From: Candidatus Cloacimonadota bacterium
GTDB lineage: Bacteria > Cloacimonadota > Cloacimonadia > Cloacimonadales > Cloacimonadaceae
Direction of reading: 5' to 3'
Length of the DNA stretch: 12,537 bases
Assembly: GCA_023230025.1 (NCBI GenBank)
Contig: JALNYD010000054.1
Coordinates: 1 to 12,537 of the forward strand
Shown: positions 11,546 through 12,537 of the stretch, piece by piece
Layout of the letters: every line of letters starts with the position of its first letter
How positions within the stretch are numbered: position 1 is the first letter of the stretch
Notes under the pieces: model-generated
The model's input: the letters and a program-made list of their open reading frames with translations, nothing else
Told to the model about the DNA's origin: nothing
Database searches by the model: none
Position numbers and translations under genes: made by a program

Positions 11546-12537
11546 ATGGTTTTCAAAGATGCAGCTATGCAGAAAAAGAATGATAGCGTTTGGTATCTGG
11601 CGCGCAAATATCTTGCCGCCAGGAGCCGGTTTGGAATCGGTTCCGCACACCTTTTTACGCTCCTGGGCATCAGTTTGGGCGTGATGGCGTTGATCACCGT
11701 CAGTTCTGTGATGAACGGCTTTCGCGAGGATATCGGTAAACGCATCATTGGCACTCTATCCGAAATGAGACTCAGCAGCAATGATGGATCTACTCTCAGC
11801 GGATATCCGCAGATATTGGACAGGATCGAAGCGCAGGGCTTTGAAGCAGCCCCTGTGGTTCGCACCGAGTTACTTCTGAGAAACGATAGGGCAGCGGTTC
11901 CGGCAATCTGCTTTGGCATTGATCCCACCAGGCAAAGGGACGTAAGCCCTGTATTGCATACTGCTCTTGGTGAAGAGGGGATCATCGCCGGCAGCATCGA
12001 TGCACCAAGCTTCAATTCTTCAGGAATCGCCCTGGGTGCAGGTCTGGCTCAGGCCCTGGGAGTGTATCTTGATGATGAAATCCAATTGATCTCGCCGCAT
12101 TTCAACATCCCAACCGCATTCGGTTTGTTGCCCCGGGTACAGAAATTGCAGGTTGTAGCCATCTTTGCCGCTGGAATGCCAGAATATGACCAGAGCTATA
12201 GCTACATCCCCCTTTCGGTTGCCCAAAGCTTTAACAGCTATGGCGATGAGATTGATTACATCGAAATCCGCAGTGGGAATCCTGAACACAGCAACCGGCA
12301 CATCAAAACCCTGTCAAAGCTATTACCTGATTATCGCCTGGAGGATTGGAGTTCTTTTGATTCCAGCCTATATTCTGCAATCCGCTTTGAGAAGTATCTG
12401 ATGTTTGTGATCCTGCTCTTTATGTTCATCATCGCCAGCTTCAACCTCACCGGCTCCTTGCTCAAGCTGATCAGCCAGAAGAAACGGGAACTGGGTCTTC
12501 TGAAAGCCCTGGGACTCGAGGATCGTGATTTGCGCAA
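11546..12537 (+). CDS. LolC/LolE-family lipoprotein-releasing ABC permease, 3' end beyond the window
   Basis: The frame is open from 11537 to the window end, giving about 330 residues of a family usually near 400. The N-terminus has 'YLARKYLAARS', followed by the first membrane helix ('LFTLLGISLGVMALITV') and 'VMNGFREDIGKRIIGT'. This is the typical opening of LolC/LolE permeases, which extract lipoproteins from the inner membrane for transfer to LolA. A periplasmic domain of over 200 residues follows. The second membrane helix is 'YLMFVILLFMFIIASF', and the FtsX-type loop 'QKKRELGLLKALGLEDRDLR' faces the ATPase LolD. Two starts are possible: ATG 11546 (longest, with GGAG too close to it) and ATG 11567, which gives MQKKNDSVWYLARKYL. 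Neither has a good ribosome site. It is transcribed away from the sigma factor gene. C versus E cannot be decided without the rest of the gene. Confidence 0.88.
   Translation, partial: MVFKDAAMQKKNDSVWYLARKYLAARSRFGIGSAHLFTLLGISLGVMALITVSSVMNGFREDIGKRIIGTLSEMRLSSNDGSTLSGYPQILDRIEAQGFEAAPVVRTELLLRNDRAAVPAICFGIDPTRQRDVSPVLHTALGEEGIIAGSIDAPSFNSSGIALGAGLAQALGVYLDDEIQLISPHFNIPTAFGLLPRVQKLQVVAIFAAGMPEYDQSYSYIPLSVAQSFNSYGDEIDYIEIRSGNPEHSNRHIKTLSKLLPDYRLEDWSSFDSSLYSAIRFEKYLMFVILLFMFIIASFNLTGSLLKLISQKKRELGLLKALGLEDRDLR

Noticed and set aside
11512..12015. Minus-strand open frame of 167 codons
   Set aside because: Antisense to the LolC/LolE-type gene, which has clear family motifs on the plus strand.

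Overview
The window looks like a chromosomal segment of a Gram-negative, uncultured-type bacterium. KdsB (CMP-Kdo synthesis) and a LolC/LolE-type permease imply an outer membrane with lipopolysaccharide and lipoproteins. The C-terminal type IX (Por) secretion-type sorting domain of the first gene points to the Fibrobacterota-Bacteroidota-Cloacimonadota part of the tree. Candidatus Cloacimonadota is my best guess from the combination of proteins, but this is inference from recall and was not searched. I saw no tRNA, rRNA, CRISPR array or insertion sequence.

Layout. (1) 2-631 is the 3' end of a secreted protein gene with a C-terminal sorting domain. It is followed at 641-840 by the broken 5' end of another secreted-protein gene, which keeps a ribosome binding site and signal peptide but carries a frameshift and a nonsense codon. 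(2) 872-3150 is a compact iron-sulfur module: a good sigma-70-type promoter with an overlapping palindrome, then an Rrf2/IscR-type regulator, a divergent IscS/NifS-type cysteine desulfurase, and an IscU-type scaffold carrying an extra C-terminal DUF59/MIP18-like domain. (3) 3151-3442 is non-coding with two hairpins. (4) 3443-9412 is a likely single transcript: corA, queD, engB (ysxC), mnmG, kdsB and a secreted 5'-nucleotidase-family phosphoesterase. Overlaps or tiny gaps join most of these genes, and the run ends in a very strong stem-loop at 9444-9476. (5) On the minus strand, 11440 down to 9500 is a four-gene module: ECF sigma factor, zinc-finger membrane anti-sigma factor, membrane-anchored His-rich CnrX/ZraP-like sensor, and a Met/His-rich Spy/CpxP-like periplasmic protein with a Cys-Asp tail. 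It shares the 9444-9476 terminator. (6) Divergent from the sigma factor, 11546 to the window end holds the first part of a LolC/LolE-type lipoprotein-releasing permease gene.

How the parts fit. IscS plus IscU would make Fe-S clusters under control of the IscR-like regulator. MnmG and QueD both act in modification of the tRNA wobble position, while EngB assists ribosome assembly, so the middle operon is mainly translation and tRNA maintenance with envelope genes (corA, kdsB, nucleotidase) mixed in. The minus-strand module has the layout of a CnrYXH-like envelope stress or metal-sensing circuit. The most unusual signals are the desulfurase with changes at several normally invariant positions, the IscU-DUF59 fusion, the palindrome on the iscR-like promoter, the Cys-Asp tail of the Spy-like protein, and the decayed secreted-protein gene.
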